64,000 nt of DNA from Tupaia tana (GCA_026018925.1 JAKSZU010000013.1:79349791-79413790), one strand, 5' to 3'; counted from the stretch's first letter, positions 44,440 through 55,290 are shown. A program made the numbers and translations. The notes: generated by a model not told the origin, from the letters alone.

Positions 44440-44655
44440 AACCACAACAGCACGCACTGGACACTGCTGCTCAGCAGGCTGGGGCTGCATGGGAGGCCCA
44501 GGTTCACGTCCCAGCCCATCCTAAAGGTCTGGGCATGCTGGCGTGTTCTTGTAGTGCCTGCTATCCCGGAAACTGAAGCAGGATGATGGTGACACAGTGA
44601 GACCTTGCCTAAACATAACACCACACACGCAAGCATGCACACACACACAAATAAT
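44440..44655 (+). mobile_element. Composite SINE: tRNA-like head plus 7SL RNA-like (Alu/B1-type) body
   Basis: A tRNA-like portion with ccaggttcacgtcccagcc (B box) is followed by ggtctgggcatgctggcgtg, cttgtagtgcctgctatccc, gaaactgaagcaggatgatg and acagtgagaccttgcc, the order of the 7SL-derived Alu/B1 monomer. Inserted in L1M. 7SL-derived SINEs are known only from primates, rodents and tree shrews, and tRNA-7SL composites have been described in tree shrews. Confidence 0.65.
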
Positions 44656-44677
44656 TGATAGCTAATTATAATAGATA

Positions 44678-44745
44678 AAAACAGAAACCTTGCACCTATT
44701 AAACAATTACTCCTCATTCCCTATCCTCTTGATAGTTCTTTTAAA
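44678..44745 (-). mobile_element. L1M 3'-end fragment, right part
   Basis: aaaccttgcacctattaaac and attactcctcattccctatc continue the L1M split by the composite SINE. Confidence 0.6.
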
Positions 44746-44928
44746 AAAAAAAAAAGATTCATTTATTTATTTAATTCCATTTGCTAATTTTTAAAAATTT
44801 GACCAGAGAGAGACAGAGAGAGAGAGAAAGAGAAAGCGAGAAAGCAGGCCGGTAGGTCCAGGACTTGAACCATGGTCAGCTATGTGAGAATTCAGAACCT
44901 TTAGCCACCACGCCACCCTCCAGCCCCA
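44744..44928 (-). mobile_element. Short-form SINE
   Basis: atagttctttta is at 44732-44743 and 44937-44948; a longer imperfect match (about 19 bp) suggests the TSD starts near 44725. Head ccacgccaccctccagcccc. Confidence 0.92.
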
Positions 44929-45007
44929 GCTTCTTCATAGTTCTTTTAGGTATGAAATTTATCATGGGTGATTGATGATAAAGTTGTGCTAACCCATAAC
45001 CCAAAGT

Positions 45008-45178
45008 TTCATATATATATACACACATATATATGAATATATATACACACACACATATATATACATTTATATATAAATGAGTTAATTATATATATATATA
45101 TACTATATATCAAGTTAATTTCATATATACACATATACATATATATATATCCATATATATGTCTATATCTATATGGTA
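45008..45178. repeat. (TA)n/(CA)n low-complexity tract
   Basis: Alternating atatat and acacac runs for about 170 bp; likely length-variable. Confidence 0.93.
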
Positions 45179-45449
45179 CATACATGGAGACAGAGAGGGA
45201 GAGGTTAGAAGTACAAACAATGGTAACAGTGACTAAGGCTCCATTATAGAAAGGTGTCATAAATTAGTCTGGTGCAATTGAGAAGAGTTCTACACTGCTT
45301 GTCCCAGAATGTAAACTAATTCCCTCTTTTGACTGATGAAATTATTGCCTAAGCAAAAGTGACTTCAGCCTCTTGGGGATGTTTGTGATAAATCCTCGTG
45401 GGAAGGTGTTTCTGGCCCCATTTGAAAGTGCATTCAAATCAATGCTACA

Positions 45450-45714
45450 GGGACCAGCAGTTAGCGTAATGGCTATGTCGCTGGACTCCCACGTAGTCGA
45501 TCATGGTTCGTGTCCCAGATCTGGTGGCTTAAAACTCACTCCGGGCGTGTGTGCGTGCGTGCCCAAGATCCTGAGAGGAGAATGGAGGAGAAGGGATTGC
45601 GGTGTGGCCATCACCCCTGGGGGGTGATTTTTTGCTTTCTGTCTCTCTGTCTCTCTCTGTCTGTCTGGCGAGCGCACGCGCCCTATAGCAAAAACCTCTC
45701 CAAAAAAAAAAAAA
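45450..45714 (+). mobile_element. Long-form SINE, near consensus, 14-bp TSD
   Basis: aaatcaatgctaca at 45436-45449 and 45715-45728. Retains ggcgagcgcacgcgccctat and both hairpin regions. Young copy. Confidence 0.98.
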
Positions 45715-45739
45715 AAATCAATGCTACAAACATTTGTTC

Positions 45740-45845
45740 ATAGCTATTATCTGTGCCAAACACTGCTCCAAGTACTGGGGTACAGAAATAAATTGTATAG
45801 CCCTAGTTATCAAAAGCTCAGGTTTATAGTAGATGGCAATAGCTA
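45740..45845 (-). mobile_element. L2/MIR-type fragment
   Basis: tagctattatctgtgccaaa, cactgctccaagtactgggg and tacagaaataaattgtatag resemble a common old LINE end in reverse. Confidence 0.45.
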
Positions 45846-46180
45846 ATACCAGGAAATATCTTTAAAAGCACTTCTTTTTAAAAACACAACTTTTCCCATT
45901 ACATGTGTTTTTTTGAAAGGACGGTACAAACTTCAATTGGTGAACACTTTCTTCTTCACTCTTCCTTTTAGTCAATCCCTGATTCATGGGATACATCTTA
46001 TAAATACTTTTCAATGGGAACTGACTTTGCAAGCAAGGATAAGATAGAAGTTCCCAACACAGATTTTTATCCTCATACAACTGCCTATGCGGATGGCCTA
46101 CTGGCATATTCCTCAAGCTCATCCAAAAGTTTCCTATTTCTCCTTCCAAATCTTTTCTTCATCACATTCTCTCTCTCTCC

Positions 46181-46219
<39 letters not shown>

Positions 46220-46740
46220 ACTAACTTTTACTCATATTCATTTTTTCCTCTCTCCTTAGTGAGCCATGGCAGGGAGAACAATGTAAATCAGATCTGCAAG
46301 ATTTCAATGCTTTTGCAATTTAGATGATCTGGAATTCAGAGATAGGTAAGAACACTTTAAAGATGAACGGTATCATCTCCAATTCCCATGATCTTTATGT
46401 TGAGTGAAAAGACCTGCTCATGAGAATTTGGGACTGGGTCTAGAAGTTACCTCCATGCTAGCAGTGAACTATGTGGGACTAGACACATGAGCACTAACTC
46501 GATCAGACTGAAATGGGCCAGTAGTAAGGATGGACCGTCCTGAGCTTAAGGAGTTGACTGGAGAGGAAAATGAGAGCTCTAGCTTCTCTGCCCAGGGTAC
46601 TGAGAATTTGGTCAACAAATGGAGTAAATTGATACTGGGTGATGAGGAACCACAAACAATGGAGCTCATTAAGCAGCTGGTATTACCTACGATAGGAGGT
46701 AGTCTCACAACAACCAAGGAAGTAAATAAAACTGATCTGA
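45846..46740. other. Unannotated; includes (TC)n
   Basis: A (TC)n tract of about 48 bp lies at 46168-46216. Frames at 45862-46149 (minus) and 46530-46748 (plus) have no recognised domain. Confidence 0.4.
46168..46216. repeat. (TC)n microsatellite
   Basis: tctctctccctctctccctc then uninterrupted tc to 46216. Confidence 0.95.
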
Positions 46741-46766
46741 AAATTTGATTCTTGGGAACCAGCAGT

Positions 46767-46777
46767 TAGCGTAATGG
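46767..46777 (+). promoter_or_regulatory. Pol III A box in the reference SINE
   Basis: tagcgtaatgg matches the tRNA A-box pattern TRGYNNARNGG. All well-preserved copies share it. Confidence 0.8.
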
Positions 46778-46809
46778 CTATGTCGCTGGACTCCCACGTA
46801 GTCAACCGC

Positions 46810-46820
46810 GGTTCGCATCC
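46810..46820 (+). promoter_or_regulatory. Pol III B box in the reference SINE
   Basis: ggttcgcatcc matches GGTTCGANTCC with one or two changes; many copies in the window have ggttcgcgtcc or ggttcgagtcc. It lies 33 bp after the A box, as in a tRNA gene. Confidence 0.8.
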
Positions 46821-47299
46821 CGGACCCGGTGGCTTGAAACTCACGCCGGGCGCGTGTGCGTGCGTGCCCAAGATCCCGAGAGGAGAATGGAGGAGAAGGG
46901 ATTGCGGCATGACCATCCCCCCTGGGGGGTGATTTCTCGCTTTCTATCTCTCTGTCTCTCTCTGTCTGTCTGGCGAGCGCACGCACCCTATAGTGAAAAA
47001 CCTCTCCAAAAAAAAAAAAAAAATTTTGATTCTTAAAAACTTTGCACAATATTTCATGTTATGAAAGAGAAAACCCTACTGTGAATGAGGCCTGTTTCTT
47101 TTTGGGTATCAGGTCTAATCTGAGACATTGTCCTGTAAAGCGGAGTCTTTAGTATTGCAAAATGCTCTGCTGTATGTTTTAAGGTTCCTAGAAACATAGA
47201 TTCAGGAGAAATAGAACAAAGACGGTCGATGCTCCGCTGCAGGGAACGGACAGAGCTCCATCTGGCACACCCAGTACTATCAGCTGAGCTTAATGGGTA

Positions 47300-47440
47300 C
47301 AGGGTTTCCTTTTGGGATAATAAAAATGTTTTGGAACTACATGGAGGTGCTGATTGTACAATATTGTGAATGTTACTAAATGCCATTCAATTGCTCACTT
47401 TAAAATGGTTAATTTTATATGAATTTACCTCAATTGTTTT
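47300..47440 (+). mobile_element. L1M 3' end
   Basis: ataaaaatgttttggaacta, gctgattgtacaatattgtg, actttaaaatggttaatttt and tttacctcaattg follow an L1ME-type 3' UTR. Confidence 0.7.
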
Positions 47441-48260
47441 AAATCCTATCACTTAATAGTAGCTGAATTTTCCTTCCTATTTCTCTTGTGATAAATCCAA
47501 GTTCATTACCATGTGTTACAAGACTACAAACCTGAATCTGTCTGTTGTTCTCATCTCACTACATTTAACATCTCACAACTTTTTTTTTTTTTGGAGAGGT
47601 TTTTGTTATAGGGCGTGTGCACTCACCAGAAAGAGACAGAGAGACAGAAAGCAAGAAGTCACCCCCCAGAGGGGATGGCCACACCGCAATCCCTTCTCCT
47701 CCCTTCTCCTCTCCGGATCTTGAGCATGCACACACATGCAACCAGCGTGAGTTTAAGCCACTGGATCCGGGACTCGAACCATGGTAGACTACATGGGAGT
47801 TCAGCGACAGCCATTACGCTAACTGCTGGTTCCTCACAACTTTTGATTTTTTCAACACACCAAGGTTGGTTTTATCTCTGGGCTTTGACATTTCTGTTCT
47901 GTCCTCCCAGAATGCCCTTCCCTTAGCCCTTCAAAGGACCTTCATTTTAGTATCATTCAGGCTTTAGCTCAAAGCCACCTTCTCAGAATCTTCCTGGTTG
48001 ACTGTATCTAAATTAGTCTCTCCTCGGTCACTATCATACCACCTGGCTATGTTTCCTTTATAGCACTTATGCCATATGAAATTATGTTTTCTAGTCATTT
48101 TTTTTTTTACTGGTTTAATATTTGTTTCCCTCCACTAGAACATAAACTTCATGAAAAGAGCGATCTTGTAGATTTTGTTCATTTCTCCATCCCTGCTGCC
48201 CGGCACAGGAAGATACCCAAGGATTATTTGCTACATAAAAGCATGGAAAGAGGAAGAAAA
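47441..48260 (+). mobile_element. L2 LINE 3' end, split by a SINE
   Basis: Left part includes tgtgataaatccaagttcat; right part has ggctttagctcaaagccacc, tttcctttatagcacttatg and actagaacataaacttcatg. The SINE at 47584-47832 interrupts it. Confidence 0.75.
47584..47832 (-). mobile_element. Long-form SINE with TSD
   Basis: ctcacaactttt at 47572-47583 and 47833-47844. The head lost four bases (gcgacagccattacgc). Inserted in L2. Confidence 0.96.
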
Positions 48261-48303
48261 GAAGGAAGGAAGAGAGGGAGGAAGGAGTGTTAAATTATAG
48301 GCT

Positions 48304-48568
48304 GGGGACCAGCAGTTAGTATAATGGCTATGTCACTGGACTCCCACGTAGTCGACCGTGGTTTGAGTCCCAGACTCGGTGGCTTAAAACTCAAGCCGGG
48401 CACATGTGCGTGCGTGCCCAAGATCCCAAGAGGAGAATGGAGGAGAAGGATTGCGGCGTGGCCATCCCCCCTGGGGGGTGATTTCCTGCTTTCTGTCTCT
48501 CTGTCTCTGTCTGCCTGGCGAGTGCACGCACCCTATAGCAAAAACCTCTCCAAAAAAAATTTTAAAAA
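48304..48568 (+). mobile_element. Long-form SINE
   Basis: TSD tataggctg (48295-48303) and cataggctg (48571-48579). B box is gtttgagtccc. C6/G6 palindrome intact. Confidence 0.95.
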
Positions 48569-48579
48569 ATCATAGGCTG

Positions 48580-49102
48580 AACTGGGTGGGAATTCTGTGA
48601 TTGTCTGGCAATGCCTGCCATGGGGGTAGACCAGCATAGAAGTGACATAAAGGGAGTAGAGTGCTGGCAGATAATTGATAATTAGTTTTCAGGGTTGGGG
48701 ACATGGGAGGTGACACCTGATTAGTAACATTTATCAATTTATATGATGTGAACATTCCCATGCGGCTGATTTCAAGCAACCAACAAGTTGTGAATTGGTT
48801 CACAAAATTCTCCCAAATTTAATAAATTCAATAATCAGTTTTTGTGAGTCAGTTTCAGCACACACTAATATAAATGTCAAGTATTGCCTGCCCTCGAGCT
48901 AGTCTCACATTTTTCGTTTACAGAGAGGGAACCTGAAGTCCGGAGAAAGAGAAAAAATCCAGATCAAGATTGCAGAGCTCATGTGGAGCATGAGCCATTT
49001 CTTTGGTTCAAGGCTATTTTTTCTCATAAAACCTTCAGATGTTGTCAAAAGGTAAAAGCTTCAAGAGGCATACAATGAGCTTCTGCCTCAAATGGCTTTA
49101 TT
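48580..49102. other. Unannotated non-coding DNA
   Basis: Nothing recognised. Confidence 0.4.
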
Positions 49103-49120
49103 AAGAGCCATGAAGCTTTG

Positions 49121-49393
49121 GGGACCAGCAGTTGGCGTAATGGCTACGTCGCTGGACTCCCATGTAGTTAACCACAGTTCGAGTCCCAGACCTGGTGGCT
49201 TAAACTCACTCCAGGCATGTGTGCGTGTGTGCCCAAGATCCCAAGAGGAGAATGGAGGAGAAGGGATTGAAGCATGGCCATCCCCCTTGGGGGGTGATTT
49301 CTTGCTTTCTATCTCTCTGTCTCTTTCTGTCTTTCTGGCGCGCATGGGCCCTATAGCAAAAACCTCCCAAACAAACAAACAAACAAACAAACA
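49121..49393 (+). mobile_element. Long-form SINE with 18-bp TSD
   Basis: aagagccatgaagctttg (49103-49120) and aagagacatgaagctttg (49394-49411). Tail is (CAAA)n rather than pure A. Confidence 0.97.
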
Positions 49394-49411
49394 AAGAGAC
49401 ATGAAGCTTTG

Positions 49412-49999
49412 TAGCAGAGGCTTCTGGTGGGGACCTAAACAAGTTGACAAACCCCTGTTTGCCAGGAGCTTGGCTACCCAGAGAGATTTTCAGACTTGCA
49501 TTTTGCTTGGAAAATGCTCTATGGTAAACTCTCAGCTTTTCTCCCTGTCACTCAAGTTGAGCCTTCAGGCCACATGGACCCAAGAAAAGTGCTAAGGAGT
49601 TGATTGGTTACAAATCCAACTTTTAAATCTCCAGGAGTAAAATTTAGGAACACACTTAACATTTGTTTTTGCTATTCTAAACAGTTTAATTCATAATTTA
49701 GAAGGGCTCCTATGGAAAAGATACACACACATACACACACACGGGGAGGGAGGACAATTGCCCAACAACTGTGCTTTGTATCAAGCTATGTCTCCTCCTG
49801 TGCCCACACCAAACACTCTATCCATTTCCCAGGGATGTTCCTGCCGTCGACTCTATGTTCTTTGAGAACAGGGAAATTTTTCATAATGATCTGTTTCCTT
49901 CCTCAGTTTGACCTCTCAAAACCTCTCAGATTTCTCACACAGCATCTGGTTGTTTGATTTGCTCAACTGAGAATCGTGGGACCTTCTGACCAAAGGAAA
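49412..49999. other. Unannotated; short CA run
   Basis: acacacacatacacacacac at 49723-49742. No element recognised. Confidence 0.4.
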
Positions 50000-50155
50000 C
50001 CAGAGATGGGAGATTCAAGGTTAGCCCAGCATTCTCACTGATTGCTAGGAACTCAAATCATTTCCTCTCTTAGAGCCTCAGTCTCCTCATCTGTACAATG
50101 AGACCGTTGGACTACAGAATCACCAACATCTTTCTCTCCTGTCTCTAAAAACCTC
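50000..50155 (+). mobile_element. MIR-like fragment
   Basis: gagcctcagtctcctcatct, gtacaatgagaccgttggac and ctcctgtctctaaaaacctc match a MIR-family 3' part. Confidence 0.6.
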
Positions 50156-50395
50156 TGATTATAGAACAGTTTTCAGATTGCTTTACTATGGTCCCTGAGA
50201 TGTAGGCTCTAATTATATATAAACGTGTGTCTTTTAGGTATGGTCATTTAATATTTAATGAATATTGTTTGTTTTATTTTCAGTCTTAAAGCCACTGACT
50301 ATAAACTTTTTCTTAGATTTTCTGAAAAATAAAATAAGTGAGTTGTCATAGAAGGCAACCCCATTTCCATCTGTAAAAGTGACAGAGTTTTCATA

Positions 50396-50559
50396 TTTAA
50401 AAAAAAAATTTATTTAACTTATTTATTTATTTATTTAATTTTAACTTGACCAGAAAGGGACAGAGTGAGAGACAGAGAAAGAGAGAAGGAAAGTGAGAAA
50501 GCAAGCTGCCAGATCTGGGACTTGAACTGCGGTCAGCCATGTGAGAATCCAGCACTCTT
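50396..50559 (-). mobile_element. Short-form SINE, part 1 (split by L1)
   Basis: cttgaccagaaagggacaga, gcaagctgccagatctggga, gtcagccatgtgagaatcca, then interrupted at cactctt. The rest of the head is at 51814-51838. Confidence 0.95.
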
Positions 50560-51798
50560 TTTTTTTTTTTTTTTTGTTATTTTTTTTTATTAATTTATTT
50601 TTCCTTTTTTTTAACATTAATATGCTATACATCATTACAGTATACAAAATGAATTTTTCATCCAAAATACACTCTCTGTTGGCTCAATCAAGCACATCAA
50701 CACACAATTTTTCATTTCTTATGTCCTGTATATTTTGCTTTTTTTTTTTTTTTTTTTTCCATCCTTGATTCCCTATCCCTAACCCTCTGCCCTGTCCAAC
50801 CCTCCTCCCATTGTCTTTGGTATCCATGATTGCTTTCTATGCCTATCCCCCCCTCTTTTAATTGATTTGCTAATGAACTTAATTTGTCTAATTATTTGCA
50901 ATAGCAAGCACAGCTGATATATACATACAAAAGAACCCATGTCTGACTTTAGGCATAAACCTCAGTGAGTAGAATGAACATACTATAAAATAGTACCTAG
51001 CTGGAGCTATATAGCTTACTGTGGTCATCAAATACACAGTTTTTTCTTTAAATTTTGGTAACAGTTTTAGTATTTTTTCTCTGAATTTTTTTTTTTTTAA
51101 TTTACATTCATTCCCTGAGCATCTTTACAACATACTAAATGTGGTTTCCCCTCTAGAGTAAACTGCATAGTGGCTTAATCATGCATGTTATCATCCATAA
51201 AATTCCATTACTACTTTCATATATATATGTTTTTTACCCATGTCTGACCCTCTGCCCTATTCCACTCTCTTGTTACACTATTTCTGCTGTCTACAGTTGT
51301 CTTCAATTCCTTTTCCCCCAACATTTTGTTGACCACACCATATCATAAGTAATCTAACTACTTTCAATAGCAAGTTCAGCTGGTGGTTTCAAGAAAGGCA
51401 GTTTTGAACTGGTAAGGTTATTTCCTTGAAATATGAGGCCTAGAAACAGGTTGGTATTTTGTTCAAATAGTAGGTACATGAAACTATTGACAGCTCAAGA
51501 CAGGATAAAAATCCTTAAAAACGGACAACAAAGCTTAGAAGAAAAGCAGCAATATCTTAGTCAAGTCCCAGAATGCTGTTTCATCAGTTTAGACTCATAT
51601 ACTTAATCTTTATTCTGTTTCTGTTGAGGTACGATCTTCCGCATTGAACTCTGGGATATAATACTCAACTCCAGACTTTGTCCTACAATTAAATTGCCCA
51701 TTTTCTTAGTTTTTGAACTCTTATTTCTGTGTGTCTGAATTTAATTTTACTGACATAGCACTCTCTTAAGAACTTCTTGGAGATCTGGTCTGGTGCTG
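50560..51798 (-). mobile_element. L1 insertion (5'-truncated), with two 3'-UTR-like segments
   Basis: Bounded by gaatccagcactctt (50545-50559) and gagtccagcactctt (51799-51813), a 15-bp TSD, with poly(T) on the left: an L1 on the minus strand. Inside, a segment starting at about 50595 and another at about 51079 each run T-tract, catctttacaacata-like, ccctctgccctat-like, then ctttcaatagcaag-like, so the 3' UTR appears twice. No ORF2 is left. Confidence 0.85.
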
Positions 51799-51813
51799 GA
51801 GTCCAGCACTCTT

Positions 51814-51838
51814 AACTACCATGCCACCTGCCAGCCCT
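51814..51838 (-). mobile_element. Short-form SINE, part 2 (tRNA head)
   Basis: aactaccatgccacctgcca completes the head of the SINE interrupted at 50559. Confidence 0.93.
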
Positions 51839-51844
51839 TAGAGC

Positions 51845-52010
51845 TGTAGTCTTACTCTGACCCCTTTCCATACTAGCTGTGTAACACTGAATAAATTACT
51901 TGACCTATCTGAGCTTTGCATTCCTCTTTTGTAAAGAGGCATTACTAATTTTTTTACGGAGCTCTGTGAGGAATAAATGAGGAAAGACAAAAGTACCAGC
52001 ACCCAGTAGA
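51845..52010 (+). mobile_element. MIR SINE fragment
   Basis: actagctgtgtaacactgaa, aaattacttgacctatctga and tgtgaggaataaatgagg fit plus-strand MIR. Confidence 0.75.
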
Positions 52011-52309
52011 CAGTCTACAAAGACTCATTTCTTTTCTTCTTTCCTTCTTTTCTCCACAACTAATTTAAGAGTTTATACATAAGAAAAGAGTTAATATCGC
52101 TGAATTTTTTTTGGTAACTATATCTTACATTTGGGTTGGATTCGCATTAAGAAAAAAGTTTACAGAAATTTCCCCCATTGTAGCATGGGTGGAAGCTTAC
52201 TATACTGACAAACCATGCTCTTCTCTTGGATGTTGAAATTGATTTACTCATTAACCAATGTATCAGTGCTTCCTCCACCCAGACAGACTCATGTGTGAGG
52301 TTTATCGCT

Positions 52310-52392
52310 GAAAGGGAAGGAAGGGAGGGAGGGAAGAAAAAGAGAAAGAAGGGGGGGAAGGAAGAAAGGCAGAAAGGAAGGAAAATGAGTAG
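52310..52392. repeat. GGAA-rich purine tract
   Basis: gaaggaagggagggagggaa and similar; all purine for about 75 bp apart from single exceptions. Confidence 0.93.
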
Positions 52393-52829
52393 AAAAATGG
52401 TGGTGCATGGCTGTGTCTGACTTTTGTGAATAAGGATTGATGGGTAGGGAAGTGTGTGGAACAGGGACAATCCAAGTCAATGCCATTACTTAAGTGGAAT
52501 CTGGTTTCTTGTACAATTTGCTTCAAGATCAGCAGTTAGAGACTCCATTAAGCATTGGAAATCTCTTGTCCTTTTAAAAATCTGTTGCATGTAATTTAAA
52601 AATTACTGTATAATTCATCATTATGAATTGTAGAAAAATAAGAATAGAGCCAGAAAAGAAACATAAATAAAGCCTGCTGTATTTGCTTACAATGTTACAT
52701 TTGCTTAACAGGCTATATGTACTCATATTTACTATGCATTTATATCCTATTACATCAGTGGGGTTCAAGTAGACATGGTGTCTAATAACTTGCCTTTCCT
52801 CAATTATGAACAACACTTTTCCCATACCA
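52393..52829. other. Unannotated AT-rich DNA
   Basis: No recognised element; the 128-codon minus frame at 52574-52960 shows no known domain and runs into L1-like sequence. Confidence 0.4.
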
Positions 52830-52985
52830 ATAGATATCAACATTGTCATCAATAGTTTGGCTCCATTATTACATTGTATGACTGTATGAATAATAATTTT
52901 ACCAACCCCCATTGTTAATAGTTCTGGTTTCTTCAGTATTATACCAACCCACAGAACCATGCTGAAATAAATTTCTGCTCCTAAA
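52830..52985. mobile_element. Possible L1M fragment
   Basis: ctccattattacattgtatg, aataataattttaccaaccc and ccattgttaatagttctgg resemble an L1M 3'-UTR segment. Confidence 0.35.
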
Positions 52986-53184
52986 GAGAAAGACCTTGAA
53001 ATATAGTGGAAAGAAACAGATTACAATTGAAGTAAGCTTTGGAACCCCCTTCTTCGACGCATATGGCATTCTTCCTAATTGTAGTATAAGTCAGAGAAGG
53101 GCTAAGTGATTGACTACAGCAGCCAAAAATTCTGCAAAAAAGCTAATTTTGTTGGTTGTACTCCTTCTCCTCTTTAATGCTATA

Positions 53185-53475
53185 GACCAAGAGTTGGCCA
53201 AATCTAGCCTACCAGCTGTTTTTGTATGACTAAGAATGGTTTTACAGTTTTAAAAAGGTAGGAAAAAAAATCACAAGAATGATGTTTCATGACACATGTA
53301 AAGTCTATGAAATTCAGATTTCAGTGTCCAAAAACAATAAAGTTTTATTGGAACACAGCCACATTCATTCCTTTGCATATTGTCTATGGCTGTGTTAGTC
53401 TACACTGATAAAGTTGGGTAGTTGTGACAAATTCTGTTGTATGGTTTTAGTGCCTTAAATATCTACTGTCCAGGT
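53185..53475 (-). mobile_element. hAT-Charlie element, long version
   Basis: ccaagagttggccaaatcta is the terminal end; aataaagttttattggaaca and gttgggtagttgtgacaaat follow. Same family and similar length as 12735-13045, in the opposite orientation. Confidence 0.8.
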
Positions 53476-53679
53476 TTTTCATATACAAATCTTGTCAACA
53501 CCTGCCAGAGACTATTTTCTAGTCAAAGTTAGATTTTGTGTGTGTGCTCATAATTACATCTACCTAGTCATTAAAATCCTGGAGCTTTATGATATTTCTA
53601 GGCTTGGAGAATTCTCAGACTTTTGGACCTGTTTAGCACTAACGACCTTGTGTGACTCTTTTTTCACTCCAAGCCTGTC

Positions 53680-54000
53680 TTGGTTCATTTTGTGCTGCTG
53701 CAATAGAATACCTGAGATTGGGTAATTTACAAAGAATAGAACTTTAATTTTTACTATTCTGCAAGCTGGGAAGCCCAAGATCAAGGCATTGGCATCTAGT
53801 ATCTGTTGAGGGCTCTCTTTCTGAGCCCTCACATGGAAGAACACAGAGGGATATGAGAACAAGCTAATTGAACATGGAATGAAGCCTTAATCCCATTATC
53901 AAGGAAGGAGAGCTCATGCCTAATTATCTTAAGAGTTTTAGCTTTTAATACTACTATATTGGCAACACCTGATACTTGTAGTGGTACATTTAAACCATAG
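53680..54000 (-). mobile_element. MaLR-type LTR (MLT1-like)
   Basis: ttcattttgtgctgctgcaa, tgagattgggtaatttacaa, aagcccaagatcaaggcatt and acatttaaaccatag. Confidence 0.75.
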
Positions 54001-54003
54001 AAA

Positions 54004-54060
54004 AGCCTCAGTTTCTCAATCTGAAAAATAGGTAGGTTACACCAGATCTCTGAAATACTT
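54004..54060 (+). mobile_element. MIR-like fragment
   Basis: cctcagtttctcaatctgaa followed by aaataggtaggttacacc. Confidence 0.5.
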
Positions 54061-54724
54061 TCTTTACTTACCCATCTAACAAGTATTTCCTTGGTATATA
54101 AAGGCTCCATGCCAACTCTGAAATTTAACAACAACGTTCAAGGCAATGACAGCATGCTGTTGTAGAGGGGTGTCCCCAGAAAACAGTTCAGACAAATGAT
54201 TTTTCCCCTGAAATTAAATCAAGAGGTTCAAGGATTTCAAGTTCGATAACTTCTTCTATAGCTATCTTGTGTGAGTACCTTCTCCTCTCTTCATCTGTTG
54301 CCCACTTCAATCTTTTAGAAGATTATTTCCTGGAAAATGTAATCCTAAAATGTCATGACTCACCAGGTCCATCTCATTTGACAGGTAGAGTAACTGTGGC
54401 ATGGAGAAGACCTATAACCTACCTCTGTTTCATTAAAGTTTCATATTTTTGTGACTTCATGATTTAATAATTACCAAGACCCTGTTATTGTGCTCTCCTG
54501 TGTTTTGGGGTGTCCTGCATCTGAGGAAAAATTCTAATGTGACTTCAAAGCCTAAAATTTATGAAGCATCTTTGGTTAATGGTCCAACTCTCTGGATCCA
54601 AAAAGGGCTCCTAAGTGGATAGCAGCTTAGTTTGACTTTCTCTTCTGGCCATAGGGTAGACCTTTTCTCAATTTCTCAGACATTGTTAAACAAACACCCT
54701 TGCGAAGCCATGAACACATCCTAT
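54061..54724. other. Unannotated non-coding DNA
   Basis: Nothing recognised. Confidence 0.4.
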
Positions 54725-54955
54725 AATGATTAATTAATAATAACTAGTACTTATTGAATATTTATGTTTTGGGCTCTGGTTTATTATGGATGCTTATTAC
54801 ATTTAATCCTTTTAAAACCCCAAATGTAAGTAGTCTACATTCAGATGATGAAACCAAGCTCAAGGAACCTAAATAACATTCAGAATCATGCAGTTAGCTT
54901 GAGATATATTGGAACCAGAACTCTGCTTTGTCTAACTCTGAAATCCTTGTTCTTA
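54725..54955 (-). mobile_element. MIR SINE, nearly full length
   Basis: tagtacttattgaatattta, attacatttaatccttttaa and tggaaccagaactctgcttt fit the reverse-complement MIR. Confidence 0.75.
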
Positions 54956-55124
54956 GTACTGTCCTGCACTACATTTTTATTACCATCTTCCCTTTGAATG
55001 CAATTCTTTCCAATTGCCCCCATAATTTGAATTTAACTAATACTTAAGCTTCTACTTTAGGTTCCAATGAACAAATTACCACTAAATACTTTTAACAATT
55101 TTCAGCTAATCCTTTTTATGTTAT

Positions 55125-55290
55125 GTCTTGATTAACAGAAATGGATTATCTGTTGATGATAATGTGTATAGTATCTCAACTGGACTGGTGTGGGATGTAT
55201 TCATGTTGGAAAATTCACTTTACAAGCTAAGTGATGTGTAATGATAGAATGTATAAAGAAATTAAAATAAAATAAAATATATTAATTTTA
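55125..55290 (+). mobile_element. Lineage-specific L1 3' end
   Basis: ttatctgttgatgataatgt, gtattcatgttggaaaattc and tgtaatgatagaatgtataa mirror the minus-strand copies at 10419 and 42640; ends in an AAAATAAAAT tail. Confidence 0.8.

Larger units (their letters stand above)
46754..47021 (+). mobile_element. Long-form SINE, near consensus
   Basis: TSD aaatttgattctt (46741-46753) and aattttgattctt (47022-47034). Serves as reference copy: A box at 46767-46777, B box at 46810-46820, GC hairpin at 46848-46869, C6/G6 palindrome at 46915-46933, terminal ccctatagtgaaaaacctct. Confidence 0.98.

Noticed and set aside
46754..46830. Possible functional tRNA gene
   Set aside because: A and B boxes are present but the cloverleaf does not close and the segment recurs in dozens of SINEs with tails and TSDs.
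49092..49595. 167-codon plus-strand frame, longest in the window
   Set aside because: It runs through the whole long-form SINE at 49121-49393 and similar frames occur in many SINE copies, so it reflects SINE sequence and not a gene.
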